Part shown: one piece after another, positions 18,061 to 27,494 of the stretch
How the letters are laid out: the number at the start of each line of letters is the position of its first letter
Position numbering within the stretch: the first letter of the stretch is position 1
DNA from: Occallatibacter riparius
GTDB lineage: Bacteria; Acidobacteriota; Terriglobia; Terriglobales; Acidobacteriaceae
Direction: 5' to 3'
Assembly (NCBI RefSeq): GCF_025264625.1
Contig: NZ_CP093313.1
Span: forward strand, 5,952,001-6,016,000
Length of the DNA: 64,000 nucleotides
The notes under the pieces: generated by a model
What the model was told of the DNA's origin: nothing
Databases searched by the model: none
Seen by the model: only the letters and a program-made list of their open reading frames with translations
Program-made: the position numbers and the translations under genes

Positions 18061-19487
18061 TCGTTGCTGAACGAGTGACGGACGCCGCCCGAGGATTCAT
18101 TCAACGAGTTCGCATTTCGACGTCCGCATGGCTGTATCCAGTGGGCGCTGCCATTCTGCTGATAGCTCTGCCGTTTGTCTTTCGACTGGACGGGCACGCG
18201 CATGCAGAGTGGTTGCAGTTCTTCGGCCGCTTTCATCCGGTGTTGCTGCACCTACCCATCGGGCTGATCGTTTTGCTTCCCGTGCTGGAGATTGCAGGTG
18301 CAAAGCGACCCGCGCTCCGCGAGGCTGCGGACTTGGTTCTTCGCGCGGCACTTGCCCTTGCGATGCCAACGCTGGCGCTCGGCTACATGCTGGCTTATGG
18401 CGCGGGGGATACGGGCACAACCGTCACCCGGCACATGTGGGGCGCCAATGTGCTTTGCATAGGGCTGATACTCTGCGTGTTTGTGCGGCCTGCATGGGCC
18501 GCTGGCCGCCAGAGGCTCGCTTATCCCACTTTGCTCACCGTAACTCTGCTTACGCTGACCTGGACCTCGCACCAGGGCGGCTCGATCACGCACGGCAGCG
18601 GCTACCTGACGCACTATATGCCCTCCGGTCTTCGTCCCATCTTCGGTGCCGACAGCGCCGAGAGCGTGAGCCCGGATTCCTTCTACGCGCGCCACATTCA
18701 TCCGGTGCTCGACGCAAAATGCGTCTCCTGTCATGGAGCGAGCATGGTCAAGGGCAATCTGCGTCTGGACACCTACGACCACCTCATGCGCGGTGGCCAG
18801 GATGGAGCCGTGGTCATGCCTGGCAAGCCTGAAAATAGCATGCTTCTTGCCCGAGTAACGCTTCCCAGCGGCGACAAGCATTTCATGCCCGCTGAGGGCC
18901 GCACGCCGCTCACGTCTGATGAAATCAACTGGATTCGGGCGTGGATTCGTGCCGGCGCAACGCCGACGGCAATAAGCGTTCCGGGCGTTCGCGTCATTGA
19001 AGATCACCCGGAGCCTCCGCCGCAGCCGGTTGGCGACTACAGCCAACTTCTTCCGGAAATCCGCGCCATGCAGAACGGCGTGGGAGCAAAGCTGGTTCCG
19101 GTGTCGGCAAACCCATCAGACGGCTTGATACTTCGCACTGCGGATGTCGCGTCGTCTTTCGGAGATGCGCAGCTCGCAGCCTTTCAGAAGTTCGCGCCCT
19201 ACATTGTGGAGGCGGAGCTAGCTCGTACTGCAATCACCGACGGCGGCTTCGACACGCTCCAGAAATTCACGCACCTGCGGGCGTTGCATCTTGAGGGCAC
19301 ATCTATCACTGGTATCGGACTCGCAAAACTCAACGCGCTGACCCAGCTCACGTACATCAATCTGAGCGGGACGAAAGTGAACGCACAATCCGTCACCGCT
19401 CTGAAAGCCATGCCGCACCTGCGCCACGTCTACCTGTTCAATACGGCCGCGCAGAGTGATGAATCCTCGGCGAAGGACCTGCAATGA
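18057..19487 (+). CDS. Membrane protein with DUF2231-like helices, PSCyt1 haem motif and leucine-rich C-terminus
   Basis: A 476-residue protein. Roughly residues 20-185 contain four or five hydrophobic helices of DUF2231 type, including HPVLLHLPIGLIVLLPVL. These are followed by a PSCyt1 domain with one CxxCH motif (KCVSCHGASMVKG). The last 110 residues form short leucine-rich-like repeats (LRALHLEGTSITGIGLAKL). The likely arrangement is an inner-membrane anchor with a periplasmic cytochrome-like module. It starts with a GTG overlapping the DUF1501 stop and overlaps the next gene by ATGA. Whether haem is really attached cannot be told; many PSCyt1 domains are untested. Confidence 0.85.
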   Translation: MIVAERVTDAARGFIQRVRISTSAWLYPVGAAILLIALPFVFRLDGHAHAEWLQFFGRFHPVLLHLPIGLIVLLPVLEIAGAKRPALREAADLVLRAALALAMPTLALGYMLAYGAGDTGTTVTRHMWGANVLCIGLILCVFVRPAWAAGRQRLAYPTLLTVTLLTLTWTSHQGGSITHGSGYLTHYMPSGLRPIFGADSAESVSPDSFYARHIHPVLDAKCVSCHGASMVKGNLRLDTYDHLMRGGQDGAVVMPGKPENSMLLARVTLPSGDKHFMPAEGRTPLTSDEINWIRAWIRAGATPTAISVPGVRVIEDHPEPPPQPVGDYSQLLPEIRAMQNGVGAKLVPVSANPSDGLILRTADVASSFGDAQLAAFQKFAPYIVEAELARTAITDGGFDTLQKFTHLRALHLEGTSITGIGLAKLNALTQLTYINLSGTKVNAQSVTALKAMPHLRHVYLFNTAAQSDESSAKDLQ

Positions 19488-20542
19488 AGCAAGATCGAAA
19501 TCAAACCTCCCGGCGCGCATTTCTCGCCGCAATCGGAGCCACCACAATCGCCACAGCGAGTCCAGCGAACTCGCAAGCAAAGGCATCGGACATGCACGCA
19601 CCACCGCAGCTTCTCGTTACCGGTAATGGTGAATGGACTTACGAAGTAGTTTCGGACTGGGGTGCGCTGCCTGCCGGCATATCGTTCGGCGGCACGCATG
19701 GCGCCATTGCGCACGATAATGCCGGCAACATTTACGTCAGCACGCAAAGCGCGACAGGCATCCTTGTCTACAGCCCCGAGGGGCGGCTGCTAAAGACGAT
19801 CGCAGGCGCCTATCCTGAAGTGCACTCAATGGTGCACGCCGAAGAAAACGGAACAGAGTTCTTCTACACCACAGTGCAGAAAGGCACGCCCGAAGAGAAC
19901 TGGCTGTTCGTCAAAATGAAGCTGGATGGCACGCCTGTCCTCAAGATTACGGCGCCGCGCGAAGCAGGATTCAAGGCGCCCAATGAGTGGCGGCTCACCG
20001 CTGCCGTTCCCGCGCCTGATGGCTCCATCTTCATCGCCAATGGCTATGGCGACTCGCGGATCTTTCGTTTCGATCGCAAAGGAAATTTCCTGCGAAGCTA
20101 TTCGGGGAAAGGATCCGATCCGGGCCTGCTGAACTGCAGCCATGGACTGACGCTCGATACTCGTTACGACCAGCCGCTACTGCTGGTTTGCGACCGTGAG
20201 AATCGTCGTCTTTGCCACTTCGATCTGGAAGGAAAGTACGTCGACACGATCACACAACATCTTCGACGGCCTTGCCAGGTCAGTTTGCATGGCGACTATG
20301 CCATCGTGTCCGAGTTGGAAGGCCGCGTAACTGTGCTCGATCGCGATAACGTGCCGGTGGCATTTCTCGGCGACAATCCCGACAAGACGCAGTGGGCCAA
20401 CTACGACCTCGCCCCGAAGACGATCGCTCGCGCCACGTTCAGCGCAGCACACGGCTGCTTCATCGACCACAATGCCAATATCTACATATCTGACTGGAAT
20501 CACACTGGCCGCGTCACAAAGTGCAAGAGACGTGCTGCTTAA
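19484..20542 (+). CDS. NHL-type six-bladed beta-propeller protein, Tat-exported
   Basis: A 352-residue protein with a Tat signal (TSRRAFLAAIGATTIAT). The mature part has propeller-blade sequences such as AHDNAGNIYVSTQS, APDGSIFIANGYG and IDHNANIYISDWNH, typical of NHL or SMP-30-like six-bladed propellers. No catalytic residues can be assigned. As the last gene of the PSD1-DUF1501-cytochrome operon (four-base overlap), it probably acts with those proteins in the periplasm. The operon ends at the hairpin at 20581-20601. Confidence 0.8.
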   Translation: MKQDRNQTSRRAFLAAIGATTIATASPANSQAKASDMHAPPQLLVTGNGEWTYEVVSDWGALPAGISFGGTHGAIAHDNAGNIYVSTQSATGILVYSPEGRLLKTIAGAYPEVHSMVHAEENGTEFFYTTVQKGTPEENWLFVKMKLDGTPVLKITAPREAGFKAPNEWRLTAAVPAPDGSIFIANGYGDSRIFRFDRKGNFLRSYSGKGSDPGLLNCSHGLTLDTRYDQPLLLVCDRENRRLCHFDLEGKYVDTITQHLRRPCQVSLHGDYAIVSELEGRVTVLDRDNVPVAFLGDNPDKTQWANYDLAPKTIARATFSAAHGCFIDHNANIYISDWNHTGRVTKCKRRAA

Positions 20543-20580
20543 TACATTAGAGGCTATGCCATCACGGGCTATAGAGAGTG

Positions 20581-20601
20581 AGCGCTGCCATGTGCAGCGC
20601 T
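20581..20601. terminator. Hairpin between convergent genes
   Basis: AGCGCTGC (20581-20588) and GCAGCGCT (20594-20601) form an eight-base stem with a five-base loop. It lies in the 72-base gap between convergent genes ending at 20542 and 20615 and could end transcription from both sides. The T-richness after it is weak (TTGTTCTG). Confidence 0.6.
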
Positions 20602-20614
20602 TGTTCTGCTTGCC

Positions 20615-21739
20615 TCAGTAATCCTGGAGATTCACAGACCCCTTCGCCCCCAGTGCCGCTGCATGCACCTTCCGGAAAGCCGGATTCACGGTAATTACAT
20701 AGGGAGCCGCACCCGCAGGTTCGGTTCTCAACATCCGGTTTGCAACTCCGTCGATCACACTGATTCTCGCGCCGCTGGTATTTGCAATGTAGACGCGATC
20801 GTGATCAGCATCGACAGTCACAGCTTCAGGTCGCGAGCCCACGGGAATTGTGGCGATAAGCTTCTTCTTGTCGCCCGATATCACGCGAATGGAGTTTCCC
20901 GAATAGTCCGCAACGTAAATCGTGTTGGTGCGCTCGTTGACAGCCAGGGCGCAAGGGATGCCGCCGGTTTCGATATAGATGGGTTGAGTTGATCCCGCCT
21001 CGATCGCGGCAAGCCGGCCTTCTCCGATCTTGGCGATGTACACGGTGCCGGTCTTCTGATTGATTGTCATGCCCCAAGCATGCATTCCGACCGAAGTCCG
21101 GGTGATTTCACGAGTGACGCCGTTCAGAATTAGAAGATCGCCCATCTCGTAACTGAGAAGGTAGACCGTGTGCGACTTCTGATCAACTACCAGCAGATCG
21201 GGCGAGCCCGCCTCGATGCTGCTCACCTGGTTAGTGGCAGCATCGATGACCATGAGTTGATTGCTGTAGGTGCGCGTTACGTAGATCCTGCCGGCAGTCG
21301 AATCGGACGCAATGGAATAGGGATGATCGCCAACTTGCTCGGTCGCTACTACTTTGTTGGTCTCCCCATCCAGAACGCTCACCGTTCCATCGCCGGCATT
21401 CACGATGTACGCGCGGCCATTCCGTGAATCGACCGCAACGGAGACAGGATGAGCGCCGACCTTCACCGATTGCGTCGTTCCGGTGCGATCGTTGCTGATC
21501 TCGACGCTACTGCCGTCACTATCGACGACGTAGCTCTTTCCAGTCGCGGGATTGAAAGCCGCGCCCGCGTTATTGATCAAGCCGCTATGCGGCGCTTCCA
21601 CCAGTTGCTGAGATTCTGCCCTGAGGGAGAAACCCGCGAACGCGCCGAACAGGATGGCACACAGGCAAACAGGTGCTCTTGACTCTGAACCGGGCATTGG
21701 TCTCAAGGCTTTTCTCAGCAGACAGGTGAGATACTTCAT
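20615..21739 (-). CDS. Secreted YVTN/YncE-family beta-propeller protein
   Basis: A 374-residue protein with an N-terminal signal region (LCAILFGAFAGFSLRA) and about seven copies of a 40-42 residue repeat containing patterns such as GRAYIVNAGDGTVSVLDG, GRIYVTRTYSNQLMVID and NTIYVADYSGNSIRVISG. That is the YVTN seven-bladed propeller seen in YncE and surface-layer proteins. No enzymatic residues are apparent; protein or DNA binding is the usual suggestion. The gene is isolated: convergent with the NHL gene and divergent from the ThuA genes, whose upstream region it overlaps. The N-terminal 15 residues before the signal may be an over-extended start. Confidence 0.82.
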   Translation of the reverse strand: MKYLTCLLRKALRPMPGSESRAPVCLCAILFGAFAGFSLRAESQQLVEAPHSGLINNAGAAFNPATGKSYVVDSDGSSVEISNDRTGTTQSVKVGAHPVSVAVDSRNGRAYIVNAGDGTVSVLDGETNKVVATEQVGDHPYSIASDSTAGRIYVTRTYSNQLMVIDAATNQVSSIEAGSPDLLVVDQKSHTVYLLSYEMGDLLILNGVTREITRTSVGMHAWGMTINQKTGTVYIAKIGEGRLAAIEAGSTQPIYIETGGIPCALAVNERTNTIYVADYSGNSIRVISGDKKKLIATIPVGSRPEAVTVDADHDRVYIANTSGARISVIDGVANRMLRTEPAGAAPYVITVNPAFRKVHAAALGAKGSVNLQDY

Positions 21740-21815
21740 GGTGACTCACGCAGTATCTGTCATTGCTTTGCCAAATGACAAGCCAAGCCGGGGAAACACC
21801 GAAAGGAGGAACTCG

Positions 21816-22595
21816 TTGTTTAAGGCAAGGTTGTGCCGATCGTACGCATTTCTTCTAGCTGCAATTCTCCTTATATCGACTGTCGGCCTGGGGCAGTCTG
21901 CTTCCGCCAAATTTCATGTTGTTGCGATCGCTGAAGCGGGCGGTATTCACAAGCCCTTTGTGGACGCCGCCAAAATCTGGCTCGCTCAGGAATCCAAGAT
22001 TGACGGTTTCACCGTCGATTACATTGAGAACACCGATCTGATTGACGATGCCTTCCTCTCGCGATATCAATTGTTCATTCAGCTGAACTATCCCCCTTAC
22101 GCGTGGAAACCCGCAGCCGTAGAGGCGTTCCGAAGATATATCGAACTAGGCCGCGGCGGTTGGATTGGATTTCATCACGCGACATTGCTGGGCGAGTTTG
22201 ACGGGTACTCGATGTGGCCCTGGTTTTCGTCCTTCATGGGAGGCATCCGCTTCACCAACTACATTCCAGGTTTCGCCAGCGCCACGGTCAAGGTTGAAGA
22301 GCCAACGCATCCGGTGATGAAGGGAGTACCCACACAATTCCTTGTGAATGATGAGGAGTGGTACACCTGGGACAAGTCGCCGCGGCCCAACGTTCGCGTG
22401 CTCGCGAGCGTCGACGAGCACACCTACAGTCCCGACTCCGCTACGAGGATGGGCGATCATCCCGTGATCTGGAGCAATGAGCACATGAAAGCCCGCAACG
22501 TGTATATCTTCATGGGACACCATGCTGAGCTGTTCCAGAACCCGAGCTTCACGACCATTTTTCACAATGCGATTCTTTGGGCGGCGCATCGATGA
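21816..22595 (+). CDS. Secreted ThuA-domain protein 1
   Basis: A 259-residue trehalose-utilisation (ThuA) domain protein with a class I amidotransferase-like fold, preceded by a signal peptide (SYAFLLAAILLISTVGLGQ). Conserved ThuA patterns are GRGGWIGFHHA, the WPWFSSFMGG segment, EPTHPVMKGV and DEWYTWD-like NDEEWYTWD. The start is a TTG at 21816 with an ideal AAAGGAGGA seven bases before it; the longer frame back to 21654 runs over the neighbouring gene's promoter. The stop overlaps the ATG of a second ThuA gene. Function in sugar metabolism is inferred from family only. Confidence 0.85.
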   Translation: MFKARLCRSYAFLLAAILLISTVGLGQSASAKFHVVAIAEAGGIHKPFVDAAKIWLAQESKIDGFTVDYIENTDLIDDAFLSRYQLFIQLNYPPYAWKPAAVEAFRRYIELGRGGWIGFHHATLLGEFDGYSMWPWFSSFMGGIRFTNYIPGFASATVKVEEPTHPVMKGVPTQFLVNDEEWYTWDKSPRPNVRVLASVDEHTYSPDSATRMGDHPVIWSNEHMKARNVYIFMGHHAELFQNPSFTTIFHNAILWAAHR

Positions 22596-23377
22596 AAAGT
22601 GAGATTCGGATCATCAAGAGCAAATGCAGATGGATCGCGATGCTCCTTGTTGCGCTCAGTGTGTCTGCGCCAGTGCGCGCGCAGCAGAGCACAAAACGTG
22701 TGCTGGCGTTTTACTCGGCCAACGTCGAACGGGATCACGTGATCTTCGCCGAACAGGCGGTGAAGTTCTTCGCCGCAACCGCCAAGGCACACGGGTTCGA
22801 ATTTTCATCTACCACAGACTGGAACGATCTGAACGCCGAAAAGCTCCAGGGAGTGCAACTGATTCTGTGGCTCAATGACTCTCCGCATACGCCGTCGCAA
22901 CGAGCGGCTTTCGAGAGCTACATGGAGCACGGCGGTGGCTGGATGGGTTTCCATGCCGCGGCGTATAACGACGAGAGCACCGGCTGGCCGTGGTTTGTAA
23001 GCTTTCTCGGGGGCGCCGTCTTCTACGGAAACAACTGGCCGCCTCTGCCGGCATTGCTTGACGTGGATAACCCGTCAAGTTCAGTCACTCGACGTATCCG
23101 TCCACATTTCATGGCGCCCGCCAACGAGTGGTATATCTGGCAGCCCAGCCCGCGTGCGAATCCTGCAGTTAAAGTGCTTGTCACTCTCGCGCGCTCGAAC
23201 TATCCCATCGGCCTGAAGGACACCATCGAAGGTGGAGATGTGCCGGTGGTTTGGTCAAACACACGGTATCGAATGATCTACATGAACATGGGCCATGGAG
23301 ACAAGATCTTCAACAGCGCCGAGCAGAACCGTCTCTTTGAAGACGCGCTTGAATCCCTCATCACCGACAAGCGCTGA
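22592..23377 (+). CDS. Secreted ThuA-domain protein 2 (tandem paralogue)
   Basis: A 261-residue protein with a signal peptide (WIAMLLVALSVSAPVRA) and a ThuA domain: VQLILWLNDSPHTPSQ, GGGWMGFHAAAYNDES, WPWFVSFLGGAVF, APANEWYIWQPSPR and PVVWSNTRYRMIYMNMGHG. It overlaps the previous gene by four bases, so the two are translationally coupled. They are alike in plan but diverged enough to have distinct roles. ThuA domains are frequent in polysaccharide-related operons of Bacteroidetes and Acidobacteria; the reaction is not established. Confidence 0.85.
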   Translation: MKSEIRIIKSKCRWIAMLLVALSVSAPVRAQQSTKRVLAFYSANVERDHVIFAEQAVKFFAATAKAHGFEFSSTTDWNDLNAEKLQGVQLILWLNDSPHTPSQRAAFESYMEHGGGWMGFHAAAYNDESTGWPWFVSFLGGAVFYGNNWPPLPALLDVDNPSSSVTRRIRPHFMAPANEWYIWQPSPRANPAVKVLVTLARSNYPIGLKDTIEGGDVPVVWSNTRYRMIYMNMGHGDKIFNSAEQNRLFEDALESLITDKR

Positions 23378-23380
23378 GGA

Positions 23381-23401
23381 TGAGCGCGCATAAAGCGCTC
23401 A
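23381..23401. terminator. Hairpin between convergent ThuA and GH9 genes
   Basis: TGAGCGC at 23381-23387 pairs with GCGCTCA at 23395-23401 across a seven-base loop. It starts three bases after the ThuA stop and reaches the tail of the convergent GH9 gene. No strong T-run is present. Confidence 0.5.
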
Positions 23402-25264
23402 ATGCGAGGGAAGGCTGACCGCGTAGAGGTACCAGGCGGAGTGCGGAAGCCAGCCTTCTGTCCATCGCCAGTCTTCGTCTTTGCCTGTCACGGCGAAGCC
23501 CTGGTTGAAGGCGATTCCGTCTTCTCTGTCCGAGGAGGCCGTGATCCCGTTGACGATCACGCCGGGAGCATTGGTGTACTTGTACGACCGGAAGAACATG
23601 TATGCCGCGTCGCCGTGGCCGCTCCCAATCAGAAGACTCACATCAAATGGGTTCCGCCCGAGAATCCAGTGCAATTGATTCCACGCATAATTGCTGAGCT
23701 CCGCTTGAAACGCCGGCTTATCGGAGAACAAGGGCATCGCCATTCTCGCCGCTGCGGCCAGTGAGCTAAGCCGTGCGTCCTCCCCTTGCCACCAGGGAGC
23801 GGCCTCCGTGTCATGAGGGAAGAAGAACGCGGTCCGGGCCGTGCCGTCGCCCATACGCACAAGCTGACGCGCATAGCCGAACGGATTGTTAACCTCACCG
23901 GTGACCGTCAGTTCGAATTGCAGTGAGCGTTCGACTGCGTTGCGGATGTTCTTCTGCTCTTCTGGCGAAGCCATCTTGTAGTAATTCAGGAGGCTGATCA
24001 CAGGTAAGCCCGCATCGGACGGATGGAAGAACGGTCGCGTTCTTCCATCGGCGCGCCAGTAATCATGCCACTCTTCCATCGTGGTGAGTCGTGCGATTAA
24101 GCTCGCGGCGCGAGTAGTGGCCGCGGACCGATACTCCTCGGCATGAGTGGCGCGATAAAGCTCCGTTGCCGCCATCAGGACGCAGTAGTCGTCCAGGATG
24201 TTCTCTACTCCATCATTGAGCAACTCGCGATTGTGCTGGCTGAGAAAGCTGAATGCATCCTTCGCGGCTTGCAGGTATTGTGCGCGCGGGTAATCGCCGT
24301 CCTCGGGCATGGTGGAAGCCAGCGCCAGAGCCGCGATGGCTATGCCGCCCCCGGCGCGAAAGCTCGCCTCGTAGGTGTGCGGCGCGACCGCGTCTACATG
24401 TTGTTCCGTGGAATCAGTGGTGCTGGTTTTGATCTGCGTGCGCCAATTCGGATTCCCGATTTCTCGGTCCTTCGCAAGCTTCTCTTTTCCCGGAGCCGAG
24501 AGCGACTCAAAGAACGATCCATCACGTCGCTTGATGCGCACGAGGTAATCGGCGCCATAAAGGCCTTCGTCAAGCATGCGGCGCCGATACTCCGTGAAAT
24601 TGTCGTCGCCGCGTGCTTCGAGTGCGCGATAGCTAGCGAGCAGACTCCATGCCACAAGCGGCACCTGCTGCGGATTGAAATAAGAAGTCAGATTCTGGTG
24701 CGAGAGGTGGATACCGTAATCTCCGGTGGCGTCGTACCAGCCTCCGTGAGCATCCACAAACTTGCCGGGTTCATCCGGGATCGCGAGGTGCCGGTCGGCC
24801 TGGTCAAAGTCGCCGCTCGCTCGCTGGCCCTTGAAGTAGTAGAGGACATTCGAGAGAGTCTGTCTTTCCAACACTTCCGTGTCGATCGTGAACGGGCATG
24901 ATTCGACCTGGCCATTCTGGGATGCAATGCGCACTTTGTAGTGTCCCGGTTCGTGCCAGGCGCTGAAATCAGCATTCCAGAACACCATGCCGCGCCAGTC
25001 GTAGACCTCACCCGCGGAGTGTAACGGCCCTTCGAGTACCGTCTTGCCGGAGTCGACGTTGATCAGGGCAAAGTTTCCCGGAGCAGGATCGCCCTTGGCG
25101 CCCTCCACCAGGGCCACCTTCGTTGCCTGCGGCTCGTATCCAACCTGGTCTACGAGAACGCGGACGGAGGCAGCGGCATGGGCTGATAGAACACTCGTTG
25201 CAAAGATTGCGGCGCCAAACGAAGACCAAAAAGCACGCGAGGAGATCTTCCAAAGAACGATCAT
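23399..25264 (-). CDS. Glycoside hydrolase family 9 protein with CelD N-terminal Ig domain
   Basis: A 621-residue secreted protein: signal to about residue 31, a CelD_N immunoglobulin-like domain at 33-127 (VDQVGYEPQATKVALVEG), and a GH9 (alpha/alpha)6 catalytic domain to the end. The inverting base region reads GGWYDATGDYG, with D178 and D182 in place of the usual DAGD (a one-residue insertion), and the likely acid is E603 in WTEGWLPHSAWY. Family members are endoglucanases, cellobiosidases or exo-glucosaminidases. Linkage to a GH18 gene (four-base overlap) makes a chito-oligosaccharide substrate possible. Last gene of the GntR-GH18-GH9 operon. Confidence 0.87.
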   Translation of the reverse strand: MIVLWKISSRAFWSSFGAAIFATSVLSAHAAASVRVLVDQVGYEPQATKVALVEGAKGDPAPGNFALINVDSGKTVLEGPLHSAGEVYDWRGMVFWNADFSAWHEPGHYKVRIASQNGQVESCPFTIDTEVLERQTLSNVLYYFKGQRASGDFDQADRHLAIPDEPGKFVDAHGGWYDATGDYGIHLSHQNLTSYFNPQQVPLVAWSLLASYRALEARGDDNFTEYRRRMLDEGLYGADYLVRIKRRDGSFFESLSAPGKEKLAKDREIGNPNWRTQIKTSTTDSTEQHVDAVAPHTYEASFRAGGGIAIAALALASTMPEDGDYPRAQYLQAAKDAFSFLSQHNRELLNDGVENILDDYCVLMAATELYRATHAEEYRSAATTRAASLIARLTTMEEWHDYWRADGRTRPFFHPSDAGLPVISLLNYYKMASPEEQKNIRNAVERSLQFELTVTGEVNNPFGYARQLVRMGDGTARTAFFFPHDTEAAPWWQGEDARLSSLAAAARMAMPLFSDKPAFQAELSNYAWNQLHWILGRNPFDVSLLIGSGHGDAAYMFFRSYKYTNAPGVIVNGITASSDREDGIAFNQGFAVTGKDEDWRWTEGWLPHSAWYLYAVSLPSH

Positions 25265-27471
25265 TCCGACCCCTTGTGGCTGTTCTTCCCCTCTGAAACA
25301 ACAGGGGTCTTTGCGCCAGTGGCGGGCGCCTTCGCCTGCCTCGTGGCGGTGTACTGGTGTAACTGCGGCCCGATTCGATTTGAGAACGAATAGTTCTCAT
25401 TCCGATCTCCGTCGATGGTCCAGAACATGGCGCCAATCATTGCCGGATATCCCGTCGGCTTCCGCAGCTTGTACGCAGTGCGCTCTGGAGCCTGACCGGT
25501 GATCAGGTACTGCATCGCGCGGCTCACGAGTTCTGGCGTTGCAGTACCGACCAGGAATCCCGCTGCTACTTTGTCGGCGGGCACCGGTGGGAAGAGGCTG
25601 CCGTTGGGGCCGCCCACCGGAAAACCGTGCAGGACCAGCTCCGTCATTGCTGCGTCGTAGTTCACTGATCCGAGCTGATAGACCTCTCCATCGAGACCCT
25701 CGAGCGGCGGCGTGTTGTAGTCCTGGACGTCCACGAAGGACAGTATGTCGCGCACGCCCCACAGCAGCGGCAGATACGTGCCGAACTGCCCACCGTAACC
25801 CGCATAGCCCGCCGGCATCTGTGTCCCTTCAGGCACCAGGCTCAGCATGAAGCCGGGGCCGAGATGCTCGCGCAACTCACGCAGCGCGGAGATCAGATTC
25901 ACAATTGACGCGGTCTTCGGATGCTGGAAGTCCGTATCTCCGGGATCCAGGTTGAGCGATGGAGTTTCAAAATCAATATCGATGCCGTCGAAGCCGTACT
26001 CGGTCACGATCTGGCTTACTGAGTTCACGAAGTTCGGAATACTCGCTGACTGCGCCAGGGTGAAATACTCGCCACCGCCGCCAAGGGAAATCAGGACCTT
26101 CTTGCCCTGGCTCTTCAACCATGCGATGTCTTCTTTGAACTGCGCCATATCCATCGGCTGCTGGCCCGGCCGCGGAGGGCGCACATGCATCTGCATGGTT
26201 CCTTCAGGCGCATGGTGATCCACGTTCGCAAAGGCCACGATGATCACGTCCCATTGCGGCGAAATATCGCGCAGGCGCAGAAGCGTTCCACCTGGACCAT
26301 CTCCAGTCCAGTACCCGATGAGTTCGTGTCCGTTGTTTGCACCTGTTCGGGGAACCGCAGGGACAGAGGAGGGAGGAGCGGGATCGTTCGCACTTCTCGT
26401 CGCGGGAGCGATGGCGGGGCATGTAGCCGCCGGCGTCTGCAGCAAGCGGTCGTCTGGGAAACTGTATGGCTTCGCTCCACCGGTGTACCAACCCATCATC
26501 GCGACATTGGCTACATGCCACGAGGTAGCTCCGGTGTGCACCACTAATGCTGGCCCGGTCGGCAACTGACTGCGCTCATTCGTATCGAGCGGGTCCTGGA
26601 GGGTGTAGCGCGTGGCGGGACTGTCTCCACCGCAGCCGCGGTGCTCTTTTGCCTCGGCGGAGGGCCACTGCCACCGCGGCACCACGTTTTCCCCTGTGGG
26701 TAAGGGCGTGTGAAAGTCCAGATGGAAGAACGGATCGTGGAGCGGGTCGTTGACCCATTCCGCAAGTTGACCAGTCAGAGGCTGGATGTCGCGTTCTTCG
26801 ACGAGCGGAGGTGTGGCTCCCAGGTACGAAGCCAGAACAAAAGAGTTTCCTGTCCCCGGGTCTACGCCATGCATTCCCCAGGTGCAGCACACCGTGGCAT
26901 CGCCGTAGGTGTAATAGCCGGTGTTGTGCGTTACCGCGATGACCAGCTTTCCTTCCTGCCGCGGAATCTGACGAAAGATCTCCCGCTGGACGTACTCTAC
27001 GTCGGCCATGCCAAGGCGTGTTCCAGTCCGTTTCGACGAGAGCATATAGCCGTATCCGGGCGGTATCTCCACCGTGATCGCATGTACCTGCGGAGTCCCC
27101 AGCAACGTGTGATATCCGGATGCTGCACTCATTGTGGTGCGCAGCATGGCATCCAGATACTGTGTAGTTTCCCCAGCTCGCAACGTGGCCTTCGAGAACA
27201 CCGGCGAGTGCAGCAACCGCGGGACATCGACCGCAGGATCCAGGGTCGCCGGAGCGTTTTCCGCGGAGGGAGCAAGAAAATGGAGCCGCACCGGCACCAG
27301 CACGGTGGGGATTACGGTTGTTGCGCCCTGGCTGGGATCGCGACCCGGCATTGTGACGACACCGTTGGGTGTGCTGTATCGGAAGGTCGGCACCGTGCCC
27401 TGTCCGAACGCCAACTCACTCGCGAGCACCAGGAGAAAAATCAGAAGGCGAGCAGTCTTCACCCCATTCAT
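25261..27471 (-). CDS. GH18 chitinase-like enzyme with a large uncharacterised N-terminal domain
   Basis: A 736-residue secreted protein. After the signal (residues 1-23) comes a 320-residue region I cannot assign. It includes IAVTHNTGYYTYGDATVC and ends near the LDFHTPLPTGENVVP segment, and has several His, Asp and Cys residues. From about residue 382 (HELIGYWTGDG) a GH18 TIM barrel follows, with SLGGGG and the catalytic motif FDGIDIDFE, E502 being the proton donor. It would cleave chitin or a related N-acetylglucosamine polymer. It starts 23 bases after the GntR regulator and overlaps the GH9 gene. Confidence 0.87.
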   Translation of the reverse strand: MNGVKTARLLIFLLVLASELAFGQGTVPTFRYSTPNGVVTMPGRDPSQGATTVIPTVLVPVRLHFLAPSAENAPATLDPAVDVPRLLHSPVFSKATLRAGETTQYLDAMLRTTMSAASGYHTLLGTPQVHAITVEIPPGYGYMLSSKRTGTRLGMADVEYVQREIFRQIPRQEGKLVIAVTHNTGYYTYGDATVCCTWGMHGVDPGTGNSFVLASYLGATPPLVEERDIQPLTGQLAEWVNDPLHDPFFHLDFHTPLPTGENVVPRWQWPSAEAKEHRGCGGDSPATRYTLQDPLDTNERSQLPTGPALVVHTGATSWHVANVAMMGWYTGGAKPYSFPDDRLLQTPAATCPAIAPATRSANDPAPPSSVPAVPRTGANNGHELIGYWTGDGPGGTLLRLRDISPQWDVIIVAFANVDHHAPEGTMQMHVRPPRPGQQPMDMAQFKEDIAWLKSQGKKVLISLGGGGEYFTLAQSASIPNFVNSVSQIVTEYGFDGIDIDFETPSLNLDPGDTDFQHPKTASIVNLISALRELREHLGPGFMLSLVPEGTQMPAGYAGYGGQFGTYLPLLWGVRDILSFVDVQDYNTPPLEGLDGEVYQLGSVNYDAAMTELVLHGFPVGGPNGSLFPPVPADKVAAGFLVGTATPELVSRAMQYLITGQAPERTAYKLRKPTGYPAMIGAMFWTIDGDRNENYSFSNRIGPQLHQYTATRQAKAPATGAKTPVVSEGKNSHKGSE

Positions 27472-27494
27472 CCTTTCATTTGTGGCCAGCCCGT

